From positions 62,001 to 126,000 of the forward strand of contig NZ_JACVTO010000009.1 in assembly GCF_016518545.1 (NCBI RefSeq): a stretch of DNA of 64,000 nt. Reading direction: 5' to 3'. Positions 9,879 through 18,793 of the stretch are shown piece after piece (the first letter of the stretch is position 1; every line of letters begins with the position of its first letter). Under the pieces are notes generated by a model, which saw only the letters and a program-made list of their open reading frames with translations, did no database searches and was not told the origin of the DNA. The DNA is from Pseudomonas sp. S30 (GTDB lineage Bacteria; Pseudomonadota; Gammaproteobacteria; Pseudomonadales; Pseudomonadaceae). Made by a program: the position numbers and the translations under genes.

Positions 9879-9930
9879 ATTTATGGACCCGGATCGGTAC
9901 CCAGGTACCGCCTCCGGGTGGCCATAAATA
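9879..9930. terminator. Long imperfect hairpin after the osmoprotectant operon, terminator-like on the minus strand
   Basis: Nested arms TTTATGG/CCATAAA, CCCGGA/TCCGGG and GGTACC/GGTACC make one extended stem. On the plus strand it is followed by AT-rich but not T-rich sequence. On the minus strand it is followed by ATTTTTTG, which fits an intrinsic terminator for a transcript coming from the right. Confidence 0.5.
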
Positions 9931-10298
9931 TGAACACCGGAACCCGCTTTCACGCGGGTTCGACCGAGGCCCGGAACGCTCGATGCCCGCATGAAGGGCA
10001 TCGCCCTCGCCTCTTCCCCATAACGCCCTTCCACAATTTTTTACGCCCGAATCGTCCGTGGGAACATCACCGCGTCACACGGGTCGGTTATTCCACGGGC
10101 TGCGTGGCGAACCACCAGGAACAGGCTGCGATTGCGGGTTGATTCCAGGGTTCTCACGCCCTACAGTGCGCGCCGAACGTCCATGCTGGAAACGATCCAT
10201 CCGGCTCAAGTACTGAGTAGGCGAACCAAAGTGGGGATACGCAGGACGTTCGGTTTGCAGCCACTTATTCTTTCAGTTTGCCCATGGAGTCCCTGAGC
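9931..10298. other. Structured intergenic region upstream of the ornithine decarboxylase gene
   Basis: No coding sequence is supported here. Two further perfect hairpins follow the long stem: GAACCCGC/GCGGGTTC at about 9949-9970 and GATGCCC/GGGCATC at about 9981-10001. Further right, CCGAACGTCC (10173-10182) is the exact reverse complement of GGACGTTCGG (10244-10253). It encloses 61 bases with an inner CTCA/TGAG hairpin (10205-10217) and ends about 45 bases before the decarboxylase start. This could be a cis-acting leader RNA, possibly with a separate small RNA on the other strand to its left. Confidence 0.45.
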
Positions 10299-11462
10299 AT
10301 GTCGATCCAGGTCGAAGACTATTTCGCACGCGACACTTTCCAGAAGATGAAGGCGTTCGCCGACAAGCAGGAAACCCCGTTCGTACTCATCGACACCCAG
10401 ATGATCAGCCAGGCCTATGACGACCTGCGCGCGGGCTTCGAATTCGCCAAGGTGTACTACGCGGTCAAGGCCAACCCGGCCGTGGAGATCATCGACCTGC
10501 TCAAGGACAAGGGCTCGAATTTCGACATCGCCTCGATCTACGAGCTGGACAAGGTCTTGGGGCGCGGCGTCGGTGCCGAGCGCATCAGCTACGGCAACAC
10601 CATCAAGAAGTCCAAGGACATCCGCTACTTCTACGAGAAGGGCGTGCGTCTGTACGCCACCGACTCCGAAGCCGACCTGCGCAACATCGCCAAGGCAGCG
10701 CCGGGTTCGAAGGTCTACGTGCGCATTCTCACCGAAGGCTCCACCACCGCCGACTGGCCGCTGTCGCGCAAGTTCGGTTGCCAGACCGACATGGCCATGG
10801 ACCTGCTGATCCTGGCCCGCGACCTGGGCCTGGTGCCCTATGGCATCTCCTTCCACGTCGGCTCACAACAGCGCGATATCAGCGTGTGGGACGCGGCCAT
10901 CGCCAAGGTCAAGGTGATCTTCGAGCGCCTCAAGCAAGAGGACGGTATCGAGCTCAAGCTGATCAACATGGGCGGCGGCTTCCCGGCCAACTACATCACC
11001 CGCACCAACAGCCTGGAAACCTACGCCGAAGAGATCATCCGGTTCCTCAAGGAAGACTTCGGTGACGATCTGCCGGAAATCATCCTCGAGCCCGGCCGCT
11101 CGCTGATCGCCAATGCCGGCATCCTGGTCAGCGAAGTGGTGCTGGTGGCGCGCAAGTCGCGCACGGCGGTCGAGCGCTGGATCTACACCGACGTGGGCAA
11201 GTTCTCCGGCCTGATCGAAACCATGGACGAGGCGATCAAGTTCCCGATCTGGACCGAGAAGAAAGGCGAGACCGAAGAAGTGGTGATCGCCGGGCCGACC
11301 TGCGACAGCGCCGACATCATGTACGAGAACTACAAGTACGGCCTGCCGCTGAACCTGGCCATCGGCGACCGCCTGTACTGGCTGTCCACCGGCGCCTACA
11401 CCACCAGCTACAGCGCCGTGGAATTCAACGGATTCCCGCCGCTGAAGTCGTACTACCTGTAA
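10299..11462 (+). CDS. speC: Ornithine/lysine decarboxylase, fold III (alanine racemase-like) PLP enzyme
   Basis: The 387-residue protein starts at ATG 10299, which has GGAG nine bases upstream; upstream in-frame TTG 10278 and ATG 10284 lack a ribosome site. It is the eukaryotic-like fold III decarboxylase rather than the large E. coli SpeC type. The PLP lysine lies in YYAVKANP (K57) and the essential cysteine in GPTCDSAD near the C-terminus, with the GGGFPANY glycine loop between. It converts ornithine to putrescine in polyamine synthesis. It is a single gene with an unusually structured 5' region. Confidence 0.92.
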   Translation: MSIQVEDYFARDTFQKMKAFADKQETPFVLIDTQMISQAYDDLRAGFEFAKVYYAVKANPAVEIIDLLKDKGSNFDIASIYELDKVLGRGVGAERISYGNTIKKSKDIRYFYEKGVRLYATDSEADLRNIAKAAPGSKVYVRILTEGSTTADWPLSRKFGCQTDMAMDLLILARDLGLVPYGISFHVGSQQRDISVWDAAIAKVKVIFERLKQEDGIELKLINMGGGFPANYITRTNSLETYAEEIIRFLKEDFGDDLPEIILEPGRSLIANAGILVSEVVLVARKSRTAVERWIYTDVGKFSGLIETMDEAIKFPIWTEKKGETEEVVIAGPTCDSADIMYENYKYGLPLNLAIGDRLYWLSTGAYTTSYSAVEFNGFPPLKSYYL

Positions 11463-11473
11463 TTTGGCACGAA

Positions 11474-11496
11474 GCCAGCGAGCGCCTGCTCGCTGG
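11474..11496. terminator. Hairpin after the decarboxylase gene
   Basis: CCAGCGAGC, a four-base loop and GCTCGCTGG form a perfect 9-bp stem just after the stop codon. No T-tract follows, so Rho-independent termination is only possible. Confidence 0.4.
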
Positions 11497-11573
11497 CCCG
11501 CTGCGCACGCCGCTGCCAGTGCGCCGCCGCTTTGCCAGGCCAGTGCAAGACTGGTCTGGGCATCCTCGATCGA

Positions 11574-12317
11574 TCAATCCTCGCGCCCTTCGAGCGCCTC
11601 GGCATAGCGCGCCGCGAAACTGGTCAACCGCGGGCCTGCCTCCTGCAACTGCGCCAGGGCACTGCGCAGAAACGCCGTGTGTCCCTCCACGCGCGCCTGC
11701 TCGAACCAGCGCGACGCCTCGCCCATTTCCCCGCGTGAGGCCAGCACCAGTGCCAGGCTGAACATGCCGCGAAAATCCCCAGCCTCAGCCGCCCGCCGAT
11801 ACCAGCGTGCGGCCCGCAGTGGGCTGGCGGCGACTGCGATGCCCTGCTCCAAGTAACGCCCGTAGACGTTCATCGACTTGGCATGCCCCTGCTGCGCCGC
11901 CTTCTCGAAGCAGGTCAGGGCCAGTGCCTGGTCGGCCGGAAGACCGCGTCCGGTGGCCAGCAGATTGCCCAGGTTGTACATCCCCCAATCCGAGCCTGCG
12001 TCGGCAGCCTGGGCGTAATGCACGGCTGCCTGACTCAGGGCCACCTCGCCGCCCCAACCATGCTCCAGGCAGCGGCCCAGCAGGTTATGCGCCTTGGCAT
12101 CGCCCGCCTGGGCGGCCACCGCCAGCCAGTGCCGGGCCAGGCGCTCGTCCTGCTCGATGCCGCAGCCGTCGAGCAGGATTCGTCCGAGCAACCTCTGGGC
12201 CGGCACCACGCCCTGTCCCGCCGCGGCCAGAATGGCCTTCGCGGCTTGCGCAGGCTGGTGTTCGAGCAGGGCGCTCAGTCGATCGGCATCGAACCGTGGC
12301 GAGGTGCAGGGCTGCAT
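11574..12317 (-). CDS. Sel1-repeat (SLR/TPR-like) protein
   Basis: I prefer the ATG at 12317 (MQPCTSPRF, AAGGTAG upstream); an in-frame ATG at 12353 would add 12 residues with no ribosome site. About six Sel1-like repeats of 36 residues fill the protein, each with the pattern A..LLG...L.G.G...D...A..W...AA..GD..A. Sel1 repeats form right-handed superhelices used for protein-protein contacts. There is no clear signal peptide. It diverges from the PepSY reductase across a 267-base gap containing a probable Fur site, so the pair may share iron control. No specific partner is evident. Confidence 0.7.
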   Translation of the reverse strand: MQPCTSPRFDADRLSALLEHQPAQAAKAILAAAGQGVVPAQRLLGRILLDGCGIEQDERLARHWLAVAAQAGDAKAHNLLGRCLEHGWGGEVALSQAAVHYAQAADAGSDWGMYNLGNLLATGRGLPADQALALTCFEKAAQQGHAKSMNVYGRYLEQGIAVAASPLRAARWYRRAAEAGDFRGMFSLALVLASRGEMGEASRWFEQARVEGHTAFLRSALAQLQEAGPRLTSFAARYAEALEGRED

Positions 12318-12437
12318 GCGAAGGCTACCTTTGAACGTGCAAAAGACGACCATGATAGGGAGAGGCTTTCACCAGGGGCAAGGGCCGTCGGGCCGGGCGC
12401 GTGCTCCGAGAAGCGGGTAAATCGCCCACGGGCCTTC

Positions 12438-12456
12438 GCAAATGCTAACCAGTCTC
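12438..12456. promoter_or_regulatory. Candidate Fur box between the Sel1 protein and the PepSY reductase
   Basis: GCAAATGCTAACCAGTCTC matches the 19-bp Fur consensus GATAATGATAATCATTATC at 13 positions by my count. It lies in the divergent promoter region, about 130 bases from the reductase start. Confidence 0.4.
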
Positions 12457-12583
12457 AATTGTTACTCTTCCTCGCTTGCATTAGAATCCCAGCGCCCTGC
12501 CGCCGTGCCGACCCAGGTGGCAAGTCTGCGCCTAGCGAGCGGCCGTGGCATCGCGTGTCGCTCCCCAGAACAAGGTAATCGAA

Positions 12584-15127
12584 GTGCTGAAGAAGTCGCT
12601 GTTCCAATTGCACTGGTTCTTCGGCATCAGTGCCGGCCTGGTATTGGCGTTGATGGGGATCACCGGTGCGATCTGGTCGTTCCAGGAAGAACTGCTGCGC
12701 CTGTTCAACCCGCAGGTGCTCAAGGTCCAGGTGCGCCCCGAAGGGGTACTGCCATTGCCCGAGCTGGTACGCCGCGCCGAGGCGGTCCAGCAGGACAAGG
12801 TCGCCATGGTGTGGGTCAACACCCGCAGCGATGACGCCGCCCGCCTGTTCTTCAAAGCCCCGCCTGGCGAACGCCGTGGCGCCCTGCGCTATGCCGATCC
12901 GTACACCGGTGAGCTGCGCGGCGAGGTGGCAGGGCAGGACTTCTTCAACCTGATGCTGCAATTGCACCGCTTCCTGGCCATGGGCGACAGCGGCCGGCAG
13001 ATCACCGGCGCCTGTACCCTGATGCTGATCTTCTTCTGCCTCTCCGGCCTGTACCTGCGCTGGCCACGCAGGGCCAGGGACTGGCGCGCGTGGCTGACCT
13101 TCGACTGGGCACGCAAGGGTCGTGCCTTCAACTGGGACCTGCATGCTGTGGCCGGTACCTGGTGCTTGCTGTTCTACCTGCTGTTCGCCCTGACCGGGCT
13201 GTTCTGGTCCTACGAATGGTATCGCCAAGGGCTGGAACGGCTGCTCGCCGATCCGCCGGCCGAAGGGCAAACGCGTGTCGAGCGCCGCCCCCGCCCAGCG
13301 CCTGCGGGCCAGCAAGCGGCACCTCTGGTGGTGGATTATCCGGCCATCTGGTCTGCGCTCAAGGTCGCGGCAGGGCCCGGGCTGGCCGCCTACAACCTGC
13401 GCCTGCCAGCGGCCGGAGGGCAACCGGCCAACCTGTTCTACATGCTCGACGATGCCGCCCATCCGCGCGCCTACAATACCCTGGTGCTGGACCCCGCCAG
13501 CGGAGCGGTCAAGAGCCACGAGCGCTATACCGACAAATCGCTCAAGGCGCAGTTGCTGCAGAGCGTCTATGCCCTGCACGTGGGCGAATACTTCGGCCTG
13601 CCAGGTCGCATCATCCTCACCGTGGCCAGCTTGACCATGCCGCTGTTCTTCGTCACCGGCTGGCTGCTCTACCTGGACCGCCGCCGCAAGCAGCGCCAGG
13701 TACGCGAGGCCCGAGGGAGCGTGTCCAACGCCGATGACAGCGACCATGGCTGGCTGGTCGCCTTCGCCAGCCAGAGCGGGCTGGCAGAGCAGTGGGCTTG
13801 GCAGAGCGCCGGTCAGCTCCAGGCGGCGGGCATACCCGTGAAAGTGTGCGCGCTTGGCGAACTGGACCAGGCCCAGCTGAGCCGCGCGACACGGATCCTG
13901 TTCGTGGTCAGCACCTTCGGCGAGGGCCAGCCTCCGGACAGCGCCCGTGGCTTCGAGCGCAAGGTCCTGGGCCAGGCCCTCGACCTGAAGCACCTGAGCT
14001 GCGCCGTGCTCGGACTGGGCGACCGTCAGTACCCGCACTTCTGCGGCTTCGCCCGCCGCCTGCAAGCCTGGCTGGAGGCGCGCGGGGCCAGCTTGGCGTT
14101 CGCCCCGATCGAAGTCGACAATGCCGACGCTGGCGCGCTGCAGCAATGGCAGCAGGCGCTGGCGCAGCTCACCGGCACTACGCTGACCAGCCCCTGGCAA
14201 GCGCCGGAGCATGACCGCTGGCGCCTGGTCAGGCGTCAACTGCTCAACCCGGGCAGCGAAGGCGCGCCGGTGTTCCTGCTGGGGCTGAGCGCCGAGCGCC
14301 CGAGCACCTGGGAAGCGGGTGACCTGGTGCAGGTCCTGCCTCGCCACGGCCAGGCCCGCGTGGACACCTTCCTGCAAGGGCTCGGGCTTGAAGCTACCCA
14401 GGCCGTGCAGGTGGACGGCGTGACGCAGCCCCTCGCCCAGGCGCTGGCCAGCCGGCAATTGCCGAACACTCGCGAGCATCTGATCGGCTTGCATGCTCAG
14501 GCGCTGGTCGAGGCGCTGATACCGCTGGATGCACGCGAGTACTCCATCGCCTCGATCGCCAGCGACGGGATACTGGAACTGATCGTGCGCCAGGCGTTTC
14601 AACCCGACGGGAGCCTGGGACTGGGCTCCGGCTGGCTCACCGAACACCTCCCGCTGCAGGACACCACTCTACTGCAGGTACGCCGCAACAGCAGTTTCCA
14701 CGTGCCAGAGGCGCCCGTCCCGCTGGTGTTGATCGGCAATGGCACGGGCATGGCCGGCTTGCGCAGCCTGCTCAAGGCCCGGATCAGCGCAGGCGAAACG
14801 CGCAACTGGTTACTGTTCGGGGAGCGCAACCGCGCCTGCGACCTGCTGTGCGGTGAGCAACTGCTCGCCTGGCTGGACAGCGGCGACCTGGCTCGGCTCG
14901 ACCTGGCGTTCTCAAGGGACCAGGCGCAGAGAATCTATGTGCAGGATCTGCTGCTGGAGCAGGCAGCCACCTTGCGCCGCTGGATCGAGGACGGCGCCTG
15001 CGTCTACGTCTGCGGCAGCCTCAAGGGCATGGCCGCTGGCGTGGACGCAGCGCTCAGAGGGATTCTGGGGGAAGAGGCCGTCGAGCGCCTGATCGAGGAT
15101 GGCCGCTACCGGCGCGATGTCTATTGA
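12584..15127 (+). CDS. PepSY-TM / flavodoxin / ferredoxin-reductase fusion (ferric-reductase-like flavoprotein)
   Basis: I place the start at GTG 12584 ([14 protein letters not shown]) with AAGG eight bases upstream; a GTG at 12545 would add 13 residues without a clear site. The 847-residue protein has an N-terminal PepSY-associated membrane part with several helices (first at [19 protein letters not shown]). A flavodoxin domain follows (from about residue 385, [15 protein letters not shown], with [14 protein letters not shown] and [14 protein letters not shown]), then an FAD/NADPH reductase module ending GRYRRDVY as in sulfite reductase flavoproteins. Such fusions probably reduce ferric siderophores at the inner membrane. 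The upstream Fur-like site agrees. No siderophore receptor gene is adjacent. Confidence 0.82.
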   Translation: MLKKSLFQLHWFFGISAGLVLALMGITGAIWSFQEELLRLFNPQVLKVQVRPEGVLPLPELVRRAEAVQQDKVAMVWVNTRSDDAARLFFKAPPGERRGALRYADPYTGELRGEVAGQDFFNLMLQLHRFLAMGDSGRQITGACTLMLIFFCLSGLYLRWPRRARDWRAWLTFDWARKGRAFNWDLHAVAGTWCLLFYLLFALTGLFWSYEWYRQGLERLLADPPAEGQTRVERRPRPAPAGQQAAPLVVDYPAIWSALKVAAGPGLAAYNLRLPAAGGQPANLFYMLDDAAHPRAYNTLVLDPASGAVKSHERYTDKSLKAQLLQSVYALHVGEYFGLPGRIILTVASLTMPLFFVTGWLLYLDRRRKQRQVREARGSVSNADDSDHGWLVAFASQSGLAEQWAWQSAGQLQAAGIPVKVCALGELDQAQLSRATRILFVVSTFGEGQPPDSARGFERKVLGQALDLKHLSCAVLGLGDRQYPHFCGFARRLQAWLEARGASLAFAPIEVDNADAGALQQWQQALAQLTGTTLTSPWQAPEHDRWRLVRRQLLNPGSEGAPVFLLGLSAERPSTWEAGDLVQVLPRHGQARVDTFLQGLGLEATQAVQVDGVTQPLAQALASRQLPNTREHLIGLHAQALVEALIPLDAREYSIASIASDGILELIVRQAFQPDGSLGLGSGWLTEHLPLQDTTLLQVRRNSSFHVPEAPVPLVLIGNGTGMAGLRSLLKARISAGETRNWLLFGERNRACDLLCGEQLLAWLDSGDLARLDLAFSRDQAQRIYVQDLLLEQAATLRRWIEDGACVYVCGSLKGMAAGVDAALRGILGEEAVERLIEDGRYRRDVY

Positions 15128-15178
15128 ACGCGCCGGGTTCGGAACATCGAACCGCGCGGCGACGGCCCCGCCGACCGC

Positions 15179-15970
15179 TCAATGGATGTCGAAGGTATCG
15201 GCGTCCAGGTTCGCCGGAAACCGCGTGCGATAGGCCGCCAGGTCCGCTGCGCTCAAGGCCACATGCAACACCCCGTCGGCTTCCGCCGCACCCAGCAACA
15301 CCTCACCCTGGAAATCCAGGACCTGACTGTCGCCTGAGTACGCGAAGCCTTTACCGTCGGTGCCCACCCGGTTCACCGCGGCGACATAGCACAAGTTCTC
15401 GATCGCCCGTGCCGGCAACAGCCGGTTCCAGTGCTGACGTCGCGCCGCCGGCCAGTTGGCGGTGTACAGCAACAGGTCGGTATCCTGGGCATCGCGACTC
15501 CAGACCGGAAAGCGCAGGTCGTAGCAGATCAACGGACGAATGCGCCAGCCCTTGAGCTCGAACTGCACCTGCCGCTCGCCCGGCGTGTAGTGCTCATGCT
15601 CCCCGGCCATTCGGAACAGGTGGCGCTTGTCGTAGTGCAGCACCTGGCCGTCGGGCCGCGCCCACAGCAGCCGGTTGCGGTGGCTGCCATCGACCGTGCG
15701 CACGATCACGCTGCCGGTGACCACCGCCTCCAGCTTCCTGGCCTGGGCCTTGAGCCATTTGTGGCTCGGGCCCTGTTCAGGCTCGGCCAGCCGCTCGGCG
15801 TCCATGCTGAAGCCGGTGGTGAACATCTCCGGGAGCACCACCAGGTCCGCCCCGTGCGCCTGTTCGAGAAGACCCTCGAAATGCGCCAGGTTGGCCTCGC
15901 GGTCATGCCAGGCCAGGGTGGTCTGGATCAGCGCCAGGTTCAGGTTGGGCAGTTGGCTCAGATCGCGCAT
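15179..15970 (-). CDS. Omega-amidase, nitrilase superfamily (YafV/Nit2-like)
   Basis: The 263-residue protein carries the Glu-Lys-Cys triad of carbon-nitrogen hydrolases: E48 in LPEMFTTGF, K115 in YDKRHLF and C149 in LICYDLRFP. The YafV/Nit2 branch hydrolyses alpha-ketoglutaramate and alpha-ketosuccinamate, clearing the keto-acid amides left when glutamine or asparagine acts as amino donor. Its start lies inside the 3' end of the aminotransferase gene (13 bp overlap), so the two are co-translated and probably act in sequence. Confidence 0.85.
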   Translation of the reverse strand: MRDLSQLPNLNLALIQTTLAWHDREANLAHFEGLLEQAHGADLVVLPEMFTTGFSMDAERLAEPEQGPSHKWLKAQARKLEAVVTGSVIVRTVDGSHRNRLLWARPDGQVLHYDKRHLFRMAGEHEHYTPGERQVQFELKGWRIRPLICYDLRFPVWSRDAQDTDLLLYTANWPAARRQHWNRLLPARAIENLCYVAAVNRVGTDGKGFAYSGDSQVLDFQGEVLLGAAEADGVLHVALSAADLAAYRTRFPANLDADTFDIH

Positions 15971-17106
15971 AGTTTCAGCGCTGCCTCACGCAGCGTCTCC
16001 TCTCGTTTGGCGAAGCACAGGCGCACCAGGCGCTGCTCGGCGATGGGCTGCTGGTAGAACACCGACACCGGAATGCTCGCCACGCCATGCTCGCGGGTCA
16101 GCCACAGGGCCATCTGCACGTCATCGAGGTCCGGGCGGATCGCCGAATAGTCCAGCAACTGGAAATAGGTGCCGGCCGTGGGGGTGAAGGTGAAGCGCGA
16201 TTTACGCAGCAGGTCGCAGAACAGGTCGCGCTTGGCCTGGTAGAACGCCGGCAGCGCATCCACGTGCTGCGGTTGCTCGGCCATGAACTCGGCCAGTGCC
16301 CACTGCAACGGGGTGACACCGCAGAAGTTGACGTACTGATGCACCTTGCGCAGTTCCGCGCTCAAGGCCGGCGGCGCGACCACATAGCCGGTCTTCCAGC
16401 CGGTGACGTGGTAGGTCTTGCCGAAGGAGCTGACCACGAAGGCCCGGTCATACAGCTCTGGATGCGCCAGCACGCTGGCATGCCCTACCCCGTCGAACAC
16501 CAGATGCTCGTAGACTTCGTCGCTGAGCAGGTACAGATCGCGCCCGGCAATCGATTCGGCGAGCTGCTGCAGGTCTTCATGGCTGATCAGCGCACCGCTG
16601 GGATTGTGCGGCGAATTGAGCACGACCATGCGCGTGCGTGGCGTCAGGGCATCGGCGAAGCGCTGCCAGTCGATGCGAAAATCGCCGTGGCTGAGGGGCA
16701 CGTGCACGCAACGACCGCCGGCCAGCGTCACGGCCGGATCGTAGCTGTCGTAGCAAGGGTCGAAGACGATGACTTCGTCGCCCGGCCGAATCACGGCCTG
16801 GATAGCGCAGAAGATCGCTTCGGTGGCGCCGGGGGTAATGGTGATTTCCTGGTCGACGTCCGGGGTGACGCCATACAGACGGGCGATCTTGGCCGCTACC
16901 TGTTCACGCAGCACGGGCAAGCCGGTCATGGGCGCGTACTGGTTGTGGCCGGCCTGGACAGACCGCGTCACGGCCTCGAGCAGCGCAGGCGGGGCCGGAA
17001 AGTCGGGGAACCCCTGGGACAGGTTCAGCGCGCCCGTCTGGGCGGCGAGCTGGGACATGCGGGTGAAGATGGTCGTGCCGACATTGGGCAGCTTGCTGCT
17101 GATCAT
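15958..17106 (-). CDS. PLP-dependent methionine/glutamine aminotransferase (YbdL-like, class I)
   Basis: The 382-residue fold-I aminotransferase has the NPHNPSG-type motif (NSPHNPSGAL near residue 164), the SDEVYEHLVF segment and the Schiff-base lysine K230 in SSFGKTYHVTGWKTGYV. The KTYHVTGWK context is that of the YbdL/kynurenine-aminotransferase-like group, which transaminates methionine from 2-oxo acids, often with glutamine as donor. Overlap with the omega-amidase gene suggests the glutamine transaminase/omega-amidase pathway used in methionine salvage. Confidence 0.85.
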   Translation of the reverse strand: MISSKLPNVGTTIFTRMSQLAAQTGALNLSQGFPDFPAPPALLEAVTRSVQAGHNQYAPMTGLPVLREQVAAKIARLYGVTPDVDQEITITPGATEAIFCAIQAVIRPGDEVIVFDPCYDSYDPAVTLAGGRCVHVPLSHGDFRIDWQRFADALTPRTRMVVLNSPHNPSGALISHEDLQQLAESIAGRDLYLLSDEVYEHLVFDGVGHASVLAHPELYDRAFVVSSFGKTYHVTGWKTGYVVAPPALSAELRKVHQYVNFCGVTPLQWALAEFMAEQPQHVDALPAFYQAKRDLFCDLLRKSRFTFTPTAGTYFQLLDYSAIRPDLDDVQMALWLTREHGVASIPVSVFYQQPIAEQRLVRLCFAKREETLREAALKLCAI

Positions 17107-17176
17107 GGAGCCCTCTTTCCTGCGGACTGAGGCAGATAAGCTACAAGCTATGGGCAGGTGACGACAAGGGAGGCGT

Positions 17177-17205
17177 GGCAGCGGCGGCCATTCGCCGCCG
17201 CTGCC
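17177..17205. terminator. Strong 12-bp hairpin after der
   Basis: Arms 17177-17188 and 17194-17205 are perfectly complementary (GGCAGCGGCGGC with GCCGCCGCTGCC) around a CATTC loop. It sits just beyond the der stop codon on the minus strand and lacks a long T-tract. Confidence 0.5.
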
Positions 17206-17212
17206 GCAGGGA

Positions 17213-18676
17213 TCAGCGCTTGTCCTTGCGCTTCTTCTCGGCCTTCTTGTGGTGCGACATCAAGCGGCGCTTCTTGTTGACCTGGCGATCGGTGAGGGTG
17301 TTCTTGTTGCCCTCGTAGGGGTTTTCGCCGCCCTTGTATTCGATGCGGATCGGCGTGCCGACCAGTTTCAACACCCGGCGATAGGTGTTTTCCAGGTAGC
17401 GCGAGTAGGAGCGCGGGATCTTGTCGGTCTGGTTGCCGTGGATCACGATCAGCGGCGGGTTGGCGCCACCGAGGTGGGCATAGCGCAGCTTGATGCGACG
17501 ACCGTTGACCAGCGGCGGCTGGTGCTCGCTGACGGCATCCTCGAGAATCTGCGTCAGGCGGCTGGTCGGCCAGCGGGTGACGGCCGACATGAACGCAGCC
17601 TGGATCGACTTGTACAGATGGCCCACGCCGGTGCCGTGCAGCGCCGAGATGAAGTGGATGTCGGCGAAGTCGACGAAGAACAGCCGACGCTCCAGCTCGG
17701 TCTTCACGTAGTCGCGCTCGCCCGACTCCATGCCATCCCACTTGTTCAGGGCGATGACGATGGCCCGGCCCGCTTCCAGGGCGAAGCCCAGCAGGTTCAG
17801 GTCGTGGTCCACCACGCCTTCGCGGGCGTCCATGACGAACACCACCACGTTGGCGTCCTTGATCGCCTGCAAGGTCTTGACCACCGAGAACTTCTCGACT
17901 TCCTCGTGGATCTTGCCGCGCTTGCGCACACCGGCGGTGTCGATGAAGGTGTATTTCTCGCCGTCACGCTCGAACGGGATGTAGATGCTGTCACGGGTAG
18001 TGCCAGGCTGGTCGTAGACCACCACGCGCTCCTCGCCGAGCATGCGGTTGACCAGCGTGGACTTGCCCACGTTCGGTCGCCCGATGATGGCGATCTTGAT
18101 GCCATCCTTCTCGCTCGGACCGGGAATACGCGCAGCTTCCTCGCCCTCGGCGACTTCGGCATCCAGCGCTTCCTCGACCTGGTCGCGTGGGATATGACCG
18201 AGCACGGCCTCCATCAGGCCGTTGATGCCACGGCCTTGGGAACCGGCCACCGGAATGGCGTTGCCCATGCCCAGGGGCGAAAACTCGGCGCGGGCCACGT
18301 CGGCGTCGATGTTGTCGATCTTGTTGGCGACCAGGATCGCTTCCTTGTTCCGCTTGCGCAGGTGCTCGGCGATCATCTGGTCGGCGGCGGTCATGCCGGC
18401 GCGGGCATCGACCAGGAACAGCACGTAGTCGGCTTCCTCGATGGCCATCAGCGACTGGGCGGCCATCTTTTCGTCCATGCCCACTTCGTCGCCGGTGATA
18501 CCGCCGGTGTCGATGAGGATGTACGAGCGGCCCTGCCAGGCGGCATCGCCATACTGGCGATCGCGCGTCAGCCCCGAGAGGTCGCCGACGATGGCGTCAC
18601 GGGTCTTGGTGAGTCGGTTGAACAGGGTGGATTTGCCGACGTTCGGCCGGCCCACCAGGGCGATTACGGGAACCAT
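17213..18676 (-). CDS. der: Ribosome-associated GTPase Der (EngA)
   Basis: The 487-residue protein starts at ATG 18676; an in-frame GTG four codons earlier lies inside the GGAG ribosome site. Two tandem GTPase domains each begin with GRPNVGKS (residues 9-16 and 199-206) and contain DTGGI/DTAGV and NKID/NKWD motifs. The C-terminal KH-like domain ends in a basic tail ([11 protein letters not shown]). Der is needed for 50S subunit maturation. It lies downstream of bamB on the same strand, separated by several stem-loops that probably reduce read-through. Confidence 0.97.
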   Translation of the reverse strand: MVPVIALVGRPNVGKSTLFNRLTKTRDAIVGDLSGLTRDRQYGDAAWQGRSYILIDTGGITGDEVGMDEKMAAQSLMAIEEADYVLFLVDARAGMTAADQMIAEHLRKRNKEAILVANKIDNIDADVARAEFSPLGMGNAIPVAGSQGRGINGLMEAVLGHIPRDQVEEALDAEVAEGEEAARIPGPSEKDGIKIAIIGRPNVGKSTLVNRMLGEERVVVYDQPGTTRDSIYIPFERDGEKYTFIDTAGVRKRGKIHEEVEKFSVVKTLQAIKDANVVVFVMDAREGVVDHDLNLLGFALEAGRAIVIALNKWDGMESGERDYVKTELERRLFFVDFADIHFISALHGTGVGHLYKSIQAAFMSAVTRWPTSRLTQILEDAVSEHQPPLVNGRRIKLRYAHLGGANPPLIVIHGNQTDKIPRSYSRYLENTYRRVLKLVGTPIRIEYKGGENPYEGNKNTLTDRQVNKKRRLMSHHKKAEKKRKDKR

Positions 18677-18711
18677 GCGGCTCTCCACTCTTGAATTCTT
18701 GAAAATGCAAA

Positions 18712-18784
18712 GGCCGCTGCAAGGCAGCGGCCGGAGTTCGGGCGGCGCGTCCTGCGCCGCGGCCTGAAACCGAGGACGGTTTCA
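18712..18784 (-). terminator. Cluster of three stem-loops between bamB and der
   Basis: In the 117 bases between bamB and der three hairpins follow one another: TGAAACCG/CGGTTTCA (18765-18784), GCGGCGC/GCGCCGC (18742-18760) and GGCCGCTGC/GCAGCGGCC (18712-18732). On the minus strand the last is followed by TTTGCATTTT, which suggests partial or full termination of the upstream operon. Confidence 0.55.
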
Positions 18785-18793
18785 AGCATAGCG

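Noticed and set aside
12545..12583. Longer N-terminus of the PepSY reductase from GTG 12545
   Set aside because: No ribosome site there; GTG 12584 has AAGG at proper distance and gives the usual start of this family.
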